From contig JACDQD010000005.1 of assembly GCA_019843655.1 (NCBI GenBank), forward strand, positions 7,219,575-7,283,574: a DNA stretch of 64,000 nucleotides. The letters are read 5' to 3'. Positions within the stretch are counted from its first letter, which is position 1. Each line of letters starts with the position of its first letter. Shown piece by piece: positions 1-12,799 of this stretch. A program made the translations under genes and the position numbers. The stretch comes from Lethocerus indicus (lineage: Eukaryota > Arthropoda > Insecta > Hemiptera > Belostomatidae). The notes beneath the pieces are model-generated. The model was given only the letters and a program-made list of their open reading frames with translations, had not been told where the DNA came from and made no database searches.

Positions 1-3000
1 CCTGTTACGCCATTTGGGAGGAGGACGAGTACGGGGATAAGCCATCGGACCAATTAACCGTAACTGGGCGAACTCGACACGGCCGACGGCCTCATTTGGT
101 CCCGCGAGATTAAAGTCCCGGTTCATCGGACCGTAAAGGTTCATTAGTCCAAGAGTCTGACCAAATCCCTTTACTTAATTACCACTTACACCAGCCAAAA
201 AAAAAAAAAACAGGGGAGGGGCCCGACAAAATACATTTCCCGCAAAAATAATCAACCCGATCAATATTGTCAAATTGCAATATCTGAAACCGGCGAACTA
301 TAACCGGATTGCGGAACAAAGGGGGACAAGCCGCCGGGTTTCAAACTTGGTACTTGGTACCGCTTAAAGTTCGTCCCCTTTATAACCACGACCCGCGTCC
401 ACTGGCATCAATCGATGTTTCATTTAACCAGTATTGTTAAGTTTTGGATCGTAAAATAAGGCATTATGTTTAAATTCTATAACGCCAATGAAAGGTGAAT
501 AGAAACAGACGGTTCTAAATATTTATTATACATATTAATATCGTTATTTAAATTCTAAAATTGTTAATTACGAGACAATACTGGGTTATACAAATGGGTT
601 GCATTATATTTTGTTAGGTATTAGATTAATAATTCAATAAGAAAGCCTTACGAGCACACGTTCGAGCTCGGCGACGCTCAAATATGTACACTGTCACAAA
701 CTTCGGTCGCTCGGTACGTATATAACACATTATTAAATCAAAGTTGACCTAATGTTGACCCGCACAGAAATTTCCGCTGAAATCAACATCAAGTATTCCG
801 CAACTCAAGAGACTATCCTTGCAGACAGAGAATAAGGCCAATGAGAAAGTAGCCTCGTGATATTGAGCAATGGAGACGAATCCTTAATGCACGTAATTAT
901 TCCTGTATGTAATAGCGTTTCATAGAACTGTCGGGTATTTATTACTAGCGTATTAGAGAGAGAGAAATGAATTAAACAAACCTAATATTAAAGTCTGAAT
1001 TTCAGTCTGAACGAATTCTTTCTACATTTTATAATCCCATTATAACAGAAACAGCTTCCTACATGATAGCTTAATACATAAAAAAAAGAAATGGATCTAC
1101 ATTAGGCGGGACAACTAAAACGAAATGCAAGGCGGCACAGTAATGGCTGGGTCCGACAATTGAACATCAATAAAAACTAACACGGTTTCTCTGATTGCTG
1201 GTTCGGATTTGATTTTTTCGCTCGGGACCCATTGCAGTTCCGACCAGTTATAAAACAGAATCGTCTATTAGACGAGCGGAAAAATTAAATTTTTTCTCCA
1301 ATCCCTCAATAAAGAACTCAATGGAAGTAGAACCGTGAGAAATTGAACGACACCAAATTAACAGAAAATAAAGGGCATTATCTGATTGATAATACACTAC
1401 TAGTATCCATGTTTGTGCATTTTAATTGCAATAGTAAGAACTGAGGAATGTAAAAAACCGCAAGAAAATTCTATTTGTAGACCAACACACGGTTTATTGT
1501 GATGAAAGTAATAAAAGTGGAATACCAGGAAGGCGTGTTTTAATTCATAAACGTTTTGTATTTCATACATTCGATTTCTTCACATTTACAAAGCAACACT
1601 TTTATATTAAATTAGTAAAAAAATGTTATACAGTGGGGTACGACACAGGGTGGGAGCGTTCAGGCGGAGGAATCCAAGATCGGAGACACCGCAATAGATG
1701 GAGAATTAATTGTAAATACCGAAGGCAATTATTTACCAAGCCCACCGGCAGTAGCAAATTGGATTACTGGGGGATTAGTTGGTAGCTAATTGCAAGGTTT
1801 TAGCCAAGTGAAGAGGAGCACTGGGAGGGCAACAACGCTCAGATTCCGAGCCCCGTAAATCCTACCTAGATTATTAATTTCACCAAACTTGCTTACCGTT
1901 TTCTTTACGCCATCTAATCCCACCCACGGGCGGGCAGACACACGATTATATATTCACCTGACTGGTAACTGTTGAGTGTTCTGGATTTAAACAGAGATTC
2001 CCTCGTTTCAAATTCAAATTTAGACCGCCTTGCCAATCAAAAACCCATTAAAAGCACGAAATACAATAATTTAATGAACTGCCTACGAAATCAAACGCAA
2101 AGATTAAAAATATAAACTTCTTTTTTAACGTTCACTACAATACAGTATCTAATGATTGTAGGGTAGATCGTTTTAGAGAAAGTATCGCCTGTGTTCTTAT
2201 TGGAAAGAAAAACAGAAAAGTCTTTTTATAAAGAACTATTTATGAGACTAGAAATGCTGTAGGCTGAGACGATTAGTGACCAAGAATAAGGGGGACTGGT
2301 TTTTTTTCACCCCGATTTTCGGATTTACTTTTTCAACTCCCGAAACTTTCCGATCCATAACATTTCCAAGCGGGTATTTAAGTGTATGACTGTAAGCAAT
2401 AATGAACGAATTCCTATCACTTTTACCAACCTACTGAATCCATAAATAAAATAAATGCACAAAAATGTACCTCATAGAAACAAATTATAGACTTGAGCCA
2501 TTATTTGTTCACATATTTATTTCATGTATGCCAGAAATCGGGAAAACAGCATGTTCGATTTAAAAAATTACTATTAAATATTAAAATAACGATTTGTTTC
2601 AATTCTGATCACAGCATAATCAGTGAATTACGAAAACGAAAGTACTCATCGTAAGAAATATGCGTAACAAAATTGTCAAATACCTATAATTTAATGCCAG
2701 CTTGGTACGTGAATAGAACGAATAGAGAAGTCACATAAACAATGCAGATAATAAAGTGAAAACCCGCCCGTCGATATTCACTATAAACAAATGTATATAT
2801 ACATAAGTGGCCATGTATAATGCATACTGGGGAGGCAGGCAGGTGTCCCACAGACTGGGACAAATAGTCAATATATATTCACTTATATGAGTAAACCTAC
2901 ACACGGCTCTCACCTTACTAACATTCTCATACGAAACCGTCCCCGTGTGAATCCACGAGAGTATTATAATCCCGTTTCGAGGGTGGAAAGGCGGCGGGGG
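1..3000. other. Non-coding AT-rich stretch
   Basis: No gene is visible. The first 400 bases are GC-richer, with an A14 run at 197-210 and a doubled TTGGTAC at about 347-360. From about 430 to 2,720 the sequence is AT-rich, with stop codons in all frames at short intervals. The only open frame here (95 codons, minus, from about 3,018) has no recognisable motif. I see no repeat arms, tRNA or promoter architecture. Confidence 0.6.
197..210. repeat. Poly-A run (A14)
   Basis: A simple homopolymer of 14 A followed by CAGGGG. No retroelement body is recognisable upstream, so it is not claimed as a retroelement tail. Confidence 0.7.
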
Positions 3001-3179
3001 CAATCCCAAGTCCGACAATCAGAGGGACCTTCCACAACTCCGCCACCAAGATAAAAATGTAAATGTTGAATATACCGACACAAGCGAATTGAAAATAATT
3101 TTATTTCTAATTTGTTTTGGGATTTATAAATATCCTTTCGATTAATTGGTACAAGTTATAATTGATGGAATATTCGGTT

Positions 3180-3250
3180 CGCTACCGGGATTCGAACTAG
3201 GGATACATTTATGTACATACATACTAAGATCGGATGTCGCTATTTAGCGA
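3180..3250 (-). other. tRNA-like pol III B-box motif without a full tRNA
   Basis: On the minus strand, around 3,187-3,199, the string AGTTCGAATCCCGG matches the pol III B-box / T-loop consensus GGTTCGANTCC at all but one position. The flanks do not form a proper five-base T stem, and no credible A box or anticodon arm can be placed. A perfect 6-bp hairpin (TCGCTA/TAGCGA) sits next to it at 3,237-3,250. It could be a remnant of a tRNA-derived SINE or a chance match. Confidence 0.2.
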
Positions 3251-6200
3251 CAAAAACCCGTAGAAAAGCCTATATACATTTTGATCGTACGAAAATCAAT
3301 AAACGACGTAAAAATTGAATAAAAGCTTAGAAATTGCAATCTTTTCAAAATATTTACAACGAAACGCCACCGTATCAGCGGGGGACAAAACTGGCCGAAA
3401 CCGGCGGAACCAGGACCGCGAAATTCTAAGCTGAAAATAATACGAAAATAACCGGATTGACAGGTCTAAAGGGCCCTAGCTGAAATGGGAACATTTCCTG
3501 ACAAAAGAGAGTTGGCTGCCTCGGACGGGCCATTTAAGTAAGAATGAACTGTATATAATGATTCAATTTAAATTTAAAATACCTGAGGTCACCCGTTAAG
3601 TACTAAGAAGAAAATTAATAGTTCTATTACCCGATTTCGTCGCAAAAAAACGAATAACTTTGGCACTGTTCAATTCCCAATGTTCGGTCGGATAGCCGGA
3701 ACATTTAAGAAAGGATAAATTATTTTTATTTCGCTCTAAATATTTGTGCTGAAATCCGACCTGCAGGCGAAAGTGGAGCCGTCAGCACTTCCTCCTGACC
3801 CTACTACCTCCCACCGACATTAATGGAGTCTAACGAACTAATAATATACAGGTAACTAAATTATTCTCTAATTAATTAGGGTTATTTTGGTGCCGGTTTA
3901 AGAGCACCTCCTCTATTTAGACCGACAAGCTTGTAGCTAATTGTATGGCGTCAGGTTGTATTGAAAAGGAGTCCCTGCGAAGGAGAGTACAGTTTTAGTA
4001 TCTTTTAGTTTTGGTTAATATTTCTTATGTTCTCGTCTTATTCCTCCTGCACAATTATTGAAACCGATTGTTATTTGAAACGCGATTATGCAAGATAAAA
4101 ATGTTACGAACTTTAAACCACGGATAAAGAATAAATGAGGCCGCTGAGAGTAGGAAATGGAAGCGAGAGAAAGAATGTGGCCAGAGCAATCGGAAATGGA
4201 AATGAACGTACGAATCCAATAAATTCCTACAGGGCTGAATCACGAATGACCGATGAGGAATTACGGTTTCTGAGTGGGAGAAAAGAAATAGAAACAATAA
4301 CACAGCACGGAACTTTTAGATAACGTGCCGCGCAACTGTTAGAAAAGGAACATTTTTTTCTTGAATGAACTTTTCTTGAGCGGGGCCTTTCTTTGGGGCT
4401 TAATACTGAGGAAAATGTCGCGTCAGAATATATTTTTACACTATTTAGAAATCGGATATATTGAAGAATACGGGAGGAATACAGTTTTTAATAACGGTTT
4501 GCTGTTTTAATCACCGAAAACGAAATATATCGCCAACGATTATCAAACGTTGTTAATCGACGGCTTGATTTCCTAGCTTGGCCATAAAACGAGCTGTAGG
4601 CAATTCAGAATGTTCATTTCTTAAATCCTATAGAAAGTTACTTCACAACTGATAAGACGTCCTTAAAATGAATAATACATAGATAATGAATCGGCAAATT
4701 GAAATCAGAAAAGATAATGGTTTCTTAGCATGAATATTCATTATCACAGACCGACTGTATAATTTAGTTCAAATTTTGTTGAACAAGTTGAAACGGTTAG
4801 AATTTGCATTTGAATTCACAGTCATTGAATTAAAGAAATGCTAAATTAGATTAAACAATGTAATAATTTATCACATCATAGGGATTATTATCCCAGAGGA
4901 ATCAGTACGATTCAAACTTTACTTGCCCTAAAGGTGAAGTAGTATGTATATTCCGCATTAGTAAATATTCCGTGAATTATATCATCCTGTCGGCAGTTAA
5001 AATATAATTTTAGCTAATCTATGCTGAAATAAATGTAATATAAATATAGGGCAATGTTTGTTTAATAATTTTTTGGCACAATTCAAATATTGGACTAGTG
5101 AAAAACAAATATGCGACTCTGGTTGAATAATTTCGAGGCAATGGCGATTTTATTTTCTCTCAGATTAATAAATTGGAATTGCCGATCTAGATTTCTAACT
5201 CGATAATAAAATGTCAAATGCCGAGATTTCGAAGGCAGTGAATTCTGAAATGCTAAGCATAGAGAATATGCAGAGAGCGGGGCGAATTTAATTCCCGGAG
5301 TGTCAACGCATTAAAAAACCTCCTCCGCGGTCCAAATTTCACCTGCAAAGGTCACTGGGTTGGAGCACTAGAAGAGCACACTCCGAGTTTCTATCCGGTT
5401 CTCTTATTCGCCATAACGAGACGAGCGAGACACAAGGCGAGAGAGATAATTTAGAAAGGAAGAGTTCAACAAACGGCGAGGTGAACTGCAATCACAAGGA
5501 ATGCATTTGATATGCCACGACGACAATGCGACATGCGTCGTACACACGAACCATTAATTGTGACGCCAGTTGGAAATTTTATAAATAAATAGTGAACTTC
5601 TATGTTCGATGCGATCAACCTAAACGGAACTTACAATGGGGCAGAACCATAGTTTAATTTGAATATATCGCGATCATTAAAATATTTTAAACGACTAAAT
5701 TATCTGTATTGATGAGCTACTATAATGGTAACAAATATCATTTATGTAAATATACCAAAAGTATGAGTGTCCATATAATTTTTGTTTTGTCATAAACCTG
5801 AATCGCCCGAGGCTCGACCAATAACGCTTGACATGGCCCAATCGACACGGAGAGCTCGAATAAACCGTAGCGTCCGTTCAAACCAAATATGTAAATTCGA
5901 AATCGAGAGTATGAACTTGTATAAATATTCATGACTTTGACAGAATATGTCAGAAAATGGTTGTCGGCCACCAAATGAAACGGAGATGACGGTTAACATG
6001 TATCGGCATATTCCCTACAGTCTGGACGGACCGGGTCACAAACAAAATTTTCAACAAATCTGTTGCAAAAGCCATCGCAAAATGTGTCCGTTAGTTCATA
6101 CAAATTATTAAACAGTCAAGATTTTGAAGATACACATAAATTATATGCATTTATTTGTACACCTCGTTTTTCATTTTCTCGTAATGTAAAACTCCTTAAA

Positions 6201-7050
6201 GCCAGTGGAAAGGATTAGGTCCTGCAGGATAACTAACGGATTGAATCGCGAAAGATAAGATCCGGTTTATACCACTTTATATATTGCTTATTGTTAAAAC
6301 AGCGTCGTAAATAAATTCATGTTATCGATGGCATTCATCAGCGAGCATTCCTCATTATCTGACAGCTTATAATTTACAGGCGTACGCCCGTAACATTTGA
6401 TACTGCCACGGAGTTCAGGGCCCGGCGGTTGAGGATGAAAATACTTTAATATTAAATACCAGTGAATATAGGCAGCAATTAATTTTATACTGACAAATAT
6501 ATGTGTATTATTTGAAATAATAAACGACCGGCCGATTTAAAAACGATAGTACGTAACAAATTACATTTAAAAAATTGGATTGTAGCGTATGATATGAAAA
6601 TATCGAAAATAAAAACAGTTTCTTTTCACAATTTATTCCATCAGATTATCACATTATTTTCATTTAGACCTATATTCCAAGTGAAATCGGAAAGGAAATG
6701 CTCATGTTACCAGTAATAGAAGCCTAGTGAGTACAATTCTCCTTTGGACCTAGTATGCGCCATTAAATTTACATTAATGCTTTAAAAGTTATAATAAATC
6801 CAATAGAAAAATTAAATAAAGAAAATAGACACACAACCTCCATTTTATCTTAACAAATATTAACTGCGAACGGTATAACTGATCTTTAATATTTAGAGGT
6901 ATAGCTTTTCGGATCTAAATTACAGCTCGCAACTAAAAAAGGAATAAATTGGTCTTCCACTCATATACAACGTTTGTCTCTGACTTAATGGTTCTTTTTC
7001 CCATAAAGCAAGGATTAATGCAAGGATTATTAACGGTCTGGAGCTCTTAG
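3251..7050. other. Non-coding AT-rich stretch
   Basis: No gene is recognised. The longest frames are 60 to 82 codons, overlap on opposite strands and lack motifs. A small GC-richer patch (3,361-3,430) follows a minus-strand TTATTTTCAG and is weakly exon-like, but its possible donor is poor. The rest is AT-rich sequence with many AATTAA and TAATTA strings. Confidence 0.55.
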
Positions 7051-10000
7051 CCGGCACATACACACACACACAGGGAGAACAAACAGGCGTGGTCTCCGAA
7101 TGCGGGCGGCAATAACGAGCGAGCCGCTCAGGTTTAACATATTGGATTTTGAGGCTCCACCTGCCCGCCGCTCAGGCCCAATAAAACTAACCAAATATAG
7201 ACCGCCCCTCGGTCATATCTCAGCCGCGCTTCGGCTTATATAGGCTAGCGCCACTATCTCTTTATCCGGTTCGGATATTCGAGAACCCTTTCACAATAAA
7301 CCGATCCGGCCTTTGATTGGTGGCCACTCGAAACCGGCAACTTTATCTTCAACGCGGTGATAGCCTAAATATAAAACGAGTAAAGTTACCTTTCAACGCC
7401 CTTTGACCCCAAGACGATTCTCCTTTAATTTTGGATGGAATTAAACTGCAAAACATAATTGTATAACAAGCTCCGGGAATTTATACTTGAATGGATAGTA
7501 GAATGTTCACGTCAGACAATTTTGTTTGAGCACCCAATTTGCATTACATAATTTTTGTTTCACAAAAGAAAACCTCGCCCAATCTCGAAAAAGGAGGCTC
7601 GAAAACGCAAAGAGAATGGAGATATTTGGAAGCGTCAGCAATTATTTCACCTGTCTCTCGAACGTCAAGGTAACACACATTCACCTCTTTTCGACAGTGC
7701 GAGATTTAAAATTCAGAAGTCTCTGAATAACGGAAAAAAGAAATCATCGCTAAAGGTCCCGAAGGGAAAGTGAAAACCCAGTTTCCGAAGTCAAAACTGC
7801 GCACGAAACAATTTTAACATTCAATCCGTAAAGTTCACCGCCCGGAACATCTTCGATTAAATGCCGAGCGAAAGGGGAAAAGGGGAAGAGCGATGGATGA
7901 TGAGGAGCGGCGCGGCCCCATCTCACTTTTGTCATATATCGTGTCCGGCCCCGATGGAACTGTCGTCATCAGGGCCTCACGATTCTATCGCCGAACATCT
8001 CAATCACTCGACACGGTATAGGACGGGATCTCAAATTCTTTTCCTCAGACACCACGTTTATCACGAAGCCCGCCAAAATGCCTATCGGAAGTTTCCCAGC
8101 TATCCATTCGAGAAGCGCGGAACCTGAATTTCATACTTACCTTCGGTACTTATGTAAAATTCAACAATATTATTTTTAGCTTCAAATAAAAAGAGATTTT
8201 AAGTGAATATACAGCAATTTTTTGTATCTGTAAGATCATTTGGAATCATTACCCTTCTGGTTTTTGGTTCACCAAACTTGGAGGCACCTTTACTTCCCTG
8301 CCCAATGTTGAAACAATTAATATTCAAGATATATAGATAATCTAAGCCTTGTCTCAGACGTACCGCCTAAACCTAGACAGATTTCCAGCAGTAAATGTAA
8401 CTACGCGTCATTTCTTCTTAATTTGGTATCCAGTTGTCACTCATATTTTCCTTTATATAAGTTATAAACCAGGGGCAGTTATCGTTAAACGAAACTTAAA
8501 AATAATACTTCTTTATCGTATCGAAATATCATTACTGCCAACGCCTGCGAAAATATATGAGAATATTATTATTACTGCTGGAAAAATTATCTGATTCCCC
8601 CCTTAACCCTCTTCAAATTTCCCCAACGGATGTTTGAAGGGCGGTAGGAGGGAAATGTGGTCTCAAGAAATCCCACCGGTATTGGGAAATTCTTACGGAT
8701 ATATTAGGGGGGAGGCAATGAAACAGTTTATGCGATACCCAGATAATAACGAGCGGAAGGGCATGGACCCCGCACTCCAAACCAAGGGTCCAGACCCAAG
8801 GACCCTTTCAAAAGGAAAAGGCCCTCACCCCCCCCAACCACACCGGTGTATATTGTTCTCATAAATCTCGTTTAAATAGAACTTTGGGCCTCGACGTGAA
8901 TTACCCCAATAAACTAGTCCAGATACTTCGGGCATATTTGACCCTACTCCTTGACGTTATTCATAGAAAACGATAGCCTGAGAAGTAATTTATTGATCCA
9001 ACTTAGAAATAAATCGCAGTCGCACTACAAAAATACAAATTATGGGCGGTTTGGTACAAGTACGGACAACAAAAGTAGCAGCACATCAAATATACTGGCA
9101 TCATTGCAACCTTCATTTGTACACCACCAACGGAAAGATTACTATTCCAGAATATATTCATTGTATTAATATTCTAAAGCTGAAATAGGCGGACTGGTAC
9201 AAATGGTACGAGAACTAGACCGAGAGGGGAATTCGGCGAAACCAGTTTAACTTTATCTCACGGACTCGCGTAATAGGATTATGAGGAAACGGTGTCCATT
9301 TGTTAACGCACTGACAATCGAAATTGAAATTCGAAATTCGATGTCATTCTAAGGCAATTTAAAACCGGCGAATGCACCGGGGACAATTTGATCATTGAAA
9401 ACAGTTAAGTGAATTGCTTCGCCGGCGAAAAAAACGCACGACCCCGACCGGCGTCGGGATTCCTAAACCGACAATAATTCCCTCGACTAGTTTTACATAG
9501 GTACTATTCTAGTTGTATATAAAATTAAAAATAATTTTGAAAAAATCTGCTGCGAGACTACACTGTCAATTTCCATGTATGGAAGCCGGGACCATTCTAT
9601 CTTTTTGTGGATAATCATGCTTTCCAACCGAATTTAGGACCTTTTCACCTGCATTTGTCCATTTCTCCGAAAAACTCTTAGAATAAAAGATTTATGAATA
9701 TGAAATCAGGTAATGTGAATTAAATTCAGACCTGTGGGTAGGTTAGTATCTTGGAAATGATAATTTTCGTAATAAAAAATAATCACAACGTAAACACGCA
9801 GTCAGTTTATGTAGAGCCTGCTCTGAATACCATCGAAAGCTAGAGAGGTGCGAGTCGTTCCACAATTCCTCAGGTTCGGAAATCACGCGGGCCCCCTGTT
9901 CCCACCGGATTCTTTAGGAACCAGCCCAAGTCGTAAAAATACGGCCGACGTGTGACCCGAAGGTGGGCCGACGTCATCGAAGAATCCTCCGTATTTTGGG

Positions 10001-10240
10001 GGCAGCCGACAGCCCGGTCGTAACGTGCAGACTGGACGCAAATTGTCGGCCGTGTGAGCGAGGAGGTGGCGAGGGGGGATGGGGGGGTCATTTATGACAA
10101 TGGGGCACAACAATGAGGGCTGCCATTAGAGCCCCACCTCCGTGATACACAAGTAATTACGCTAAGTGTCCGCCTAATGTAAACCACACAAGTGCGCCTC
10201 TCTGGTACATCAGTATCAAGGTGTATACTGTATGTACATA
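7051..10240. other. Non-coding stretch with GC-richer patches
   Basis: There is a short CA run at 7,059-7,070, then a GC-richer patch to about 7,400. That patch holds a TATATA-type box near 7,237-7,243 flanked by GC-rich sequence, but no initiator that I can support. A near-perfect minus-strand donor (AAG|GTAAGTATG) lies at about 8,140 with no convincing acceptor upstream of it. Bases 9,840-10,110 are GC-rich. Small overlapping frames in both patches look like chance products of composition. Confidence 0.5.
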
Positions 10241-10243
10241 CAC

Positions 10244-10253
<10 letters not shown>

Positions 10254-10291
<38 letters not shown>
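10254..10291. repeat. (TA)n microsatellite
   Basis: About 19 uninterrupted TA units, preceded by an impure ACATATATA stretch from about 10,236. The minus-strand open frame across it, which encodes a YIYIYI run, is an artefact of the repeat. Confidence 0.95.
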
Positions 10292-10294
<3 letters not shown>

Positions 10295-10580
10295 CAGTAG
10301 TATAGTAAACACATTAGCAGCGCTGACGGGATCCATCAACGGCAATCGACATCCTGTACCCACAACAACAATAATGGTACACAATTGACGTTGGCGAAAC
10401 CCTTCACAAATACCTTAAGATCAAGCTCAGGTTCATTATGCCAATACTGAAGACGCGAGGGACTAAATCTTTCAAGCAACTCTTGTATACTCTAATGAAA
10501 CAATTCTATACATCTAAAGTAACTCTATTGCAACATATAAATATTGGGTGGCCCACGCAAGAGCGTGAATATATAGAGTA

Positions 10581-10607
10581 TAGAATATAGAGCTCCTCTA
10601 TATTCTA
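10581..10607. repeat. Perfect 12-bp hairpin, 3-base loop
   Basis: TAGAATATAGAG is followed after CTC by its exact reverse complement. It is AT-rich and could extrude as a cruciform or fold in RNA. No T-run follows that would make it a bacterial-type terminator, and no element boundary is evident. Confidence 0.7.
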
Positions 10608-11229
10608 AAGTTACTTACCCGATTTTATTTATTAAAAATATCGACGGGATTCGTCTTTCAACATAGCAATATACATTCATATTGGCATAATATCCGAAAA
10701 GATTTTCCCATTTTATATTGTTATGTATTTTGTAATATATAAAACAAAACTTAAAAAACAATGTTGAATTCGACCTCTAAACATGGAAATTATCATCAGC
10801 GCGCAGGATTATGAGTGTGAGGGCGCATGATTTAATGGATTAGTGCTTGAGTTTGCTCATAATTTCCTCACAAGTGTCCTTTATACGGGGTATAAGTGGG
10901 GAAGGCCGTCTGTTTGCTTCCTTTTGAATATTTGAACGCTGTTAGGCCTAACAATGTATGTCGGGGTCGTACCTATTACGGGCGATGTTCGAGCAACAAT
11001 GGAGGCAGTTGAACAAACCTAAGTGGTACCAGTTTGGCCAGAATATACTTTCTTGAATATATCTTAATTAGGCATAATAAAATATGTACATTAAATTGCA
11101 GTGTTTTATGATTCATGAGCATTTACAATTTTACCATATATAAATATTATTTCGTTCTTCTCCCTACATTCTAATAAATAAATACATTTCGCTAACACTG
11201 GGAGAACCTATTACAGTTTAAAAGACCTT

Positions 11230-11351
11230 ACTTCATTTTTCTTTCCTTTCCCGTTTTGCAGATTGAATGGTCCCACCGGACGCAACAGGTCAAAATTCAA
11301 AGTGGCACGTACCTACCAAATGTACCAATTTTCAGCTCTTTAAATTTCTGA
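11230..11351 (+). other. Candidate splice acceptor and short open exon
   Basis: A long pyrimidine tract (about 11,231-11,258) ends in TTTTGCAG at 11,261, the best plus-strand acceptor-like site I found. The downstream frame from 11,262 is open for 29 codons, beginning IEWSHRTQQVKIQSG, and stops at 11,349-11,351. Possible donors inside it (CAG|GTCAAA and CAC|GTACCT) are weak, and no poly-A signal follows closely. It may be a real exon edge or an intronic decoy. The peptide is not recognised. Confidence 0.2.
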
Positions 11352-11481
11352 AGGGCATTTATCGCATAATAGTATAAGTGGGGTACATAAATATTAGTAC
11401 TTATAGAATACTTAAAATATACACGATACGGGTGTGAATCGCTACAATTTCAATCCAGGAACTTATGCTACACTTTATATC

Positions 11482-11504
11482 AGTGTACAGTATGACTGTA
11501 CACT
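11482..11504. repeat. Perfect 10-bp hairpin, ATG loop
   Basis: AGTGTACAGT and its exact reverse complement are separated by three bases. It is a short isolated palindrome with no flanking direct repeats that I could identify. Confidence 0.7.
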
Positions 11505-12631
11505 ATCATTACTAATGTGACACTATAATTACAGATTTACTGCCCTGGACCTTAGAACGGACAAGTAATCGTAGCACAAGTAATAGATTCCCCAATAAAG
11601 TAGCAGTTACAGGGATGTTAGAAGCAAAGTAAATTGAATGCCCAAATACAGCAGCAATTAGGCCTGCCGAGAGTTTAAATGGTTCTAATTCCGGAAGCGG
11701 GTTCGGTCGGGTATTCGCCCGACCGCATGGGCAGCTGAAAGGAGCGTGTTCAGGCGCAAACGCTGCTAAGTCGGTCGCCCGCAACACACACTCCCCGTTA
11801 TCCTAGCTTCTTTATAATCGGATTAGAGCGACATCCGGGTACCCGAACTTAACAGCCGGTACAGGACCGAGAGCCACCCCTCTTTACTTCCGTCCCTCCG
11901 GCCTTTCCGATTAAATTAACCGCAAGCCCCAATTGACAACACCCTGTCTTATTTCAACGCCAAACGGATTATTGGTACTTCAAATGGACTTCTACTATAA
12001 ACACAATCAGGTGGGTGAACGAAACGGCCCTGTGGCCTAAGCACTACCGAGAGTTATTCCGGTACAAGAAAAGAGTTTTACGGAGGTAATTCTAATTACC
12101 GTACGGATGAAAGCCTCAGTACCATATGGAATCGAGTCTATGACAGACCGTTTTGGCGTTCACTCCAAGTTAATACAGTACTTTACTGACGTATTGCAAA
12201 TAACGGGGGTTAGAAGCAGAGACCGGTCCAACATAGGACCAAAGTAGCTAGCCCGATAATATGAAAGTGATGATTCCAGACCAAATCTTACATTCCAGGC
12301 AACGAAAAATAAATAAAACCCTAATTATGTAATTAGTTAACCAAAAATTCACCGTGCGCTTAAACTTAATCTTCTGCAAACAATGATGCGGGCTCAAAAT
12401 CCCTTTAAAACATTTTACATCATTTGTCCCGGTAATATACCAGAGCAACCGCTTTCTCCCGCGTCTTTTTTATTCTGCGTTCCCACTACGGCCCTTTTAC
12501 TGTGGCGTGGGGGCCTGTTAGTGAATGACCCCGCCCCGCCCCCCGTACTCTTGAAAAAAAGAAGAGAGTAGGACAAAGTAAGTTCTTAATGAGCCCAGAC
12601 CGCCACCAGCCGGTGCCTCCTAATGAGACGA

Positions 12632-12644
12632 CCCCCCCCCCCCC
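12632..12644. repeat. Poly-C run (C13)
   Basis: Homopolymer of 13 C on the plus strand. It lies 73 bases from the small exon candidate on the minus strand. Confidence 0.85.
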
Positions 12645-12716
12645 ATCAATGCCCGTGTTAGTGCACGAAACAATAGAAATAATAATAAAAATTAAAAAAA
12701 AAACCACGCCATTTAC

Positions 12717-12761
12717 CTTACAATCACAAGACGCCGGAAACACAGACAGCCATTCGCTCAC
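12717..12761 (-). other. Candidate 45-nt recursive-splice exon
   Basis: On the minus strand the segment follows a pyrimidine-rich tract ending in ATTGTTTCAG and begins GTGAGC, itself a donor-like sequence. It ends in TGTAAG immediately before GTAAAT, a second donor. It is 45 nt, a multiple of three, and open in the frame starting at its first base: VSEWLSVFPASCDCK. A TACTAAT string, matching the branch-point consensus, lies about 55 nt upstream of the acceptor. The layout fits a recursive-splicing exon or a microexon in a long minus-strand intron. The peptide is not recognised. A chance match cannot be excluded without transcript data. Confidence 0.35.
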
Positions 12762-12790
12762 CTGAAACAATAAAACAAACAGTATTACAT
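12762..12790 (-). promoter_or_regulatory. Candidate ratchet point (acceptor fused to donor)
   Basis: Read on the minus strand, a T-rich tract ending in CAG at 12,762-12,764 abuts GTGAGC with no bases between acceptor and donor. This is the zero-nucleotide-exon arrangement of recursive splicing described in long Drosophila introns. The junction is 12,761/12,762. The tract nearly matches the one at 26,135. Confidence 0.4.
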
Positions 12791-12799
12791 AAACGAAAG

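Larger units (their letters stand above)
10292..12710. other. Non-coding stretch with hairpins and one acceptor-like site
   Basis: Apart from two small hairpins (10,581-10,607 and 11,482-11,504), a splice-acceptor-like site at 11,261 and a C13 run, I see no gene. Frames of up to 94 codons have no recognisable domain and overlap on opposite strands. Confidence 0.5.

Noticed and set aside
3358..3430. GC-rich minus-strand segment after TTATTTTCAG, open for about 44 codons (LRISRSWFRRFRP...)
   Set aside because: The acceptor tract is short, the only nearby donor (TT|GTAAAT) is poor, and the peptide has no recognisable motif.
8142..8150. Near-perfect minus-strand donor AAG|GTAAGTATG
   Set aside because: No YAG acceptor with a pyrimidine tract sits at a suitable distance upstream, so no exon can be delimited.
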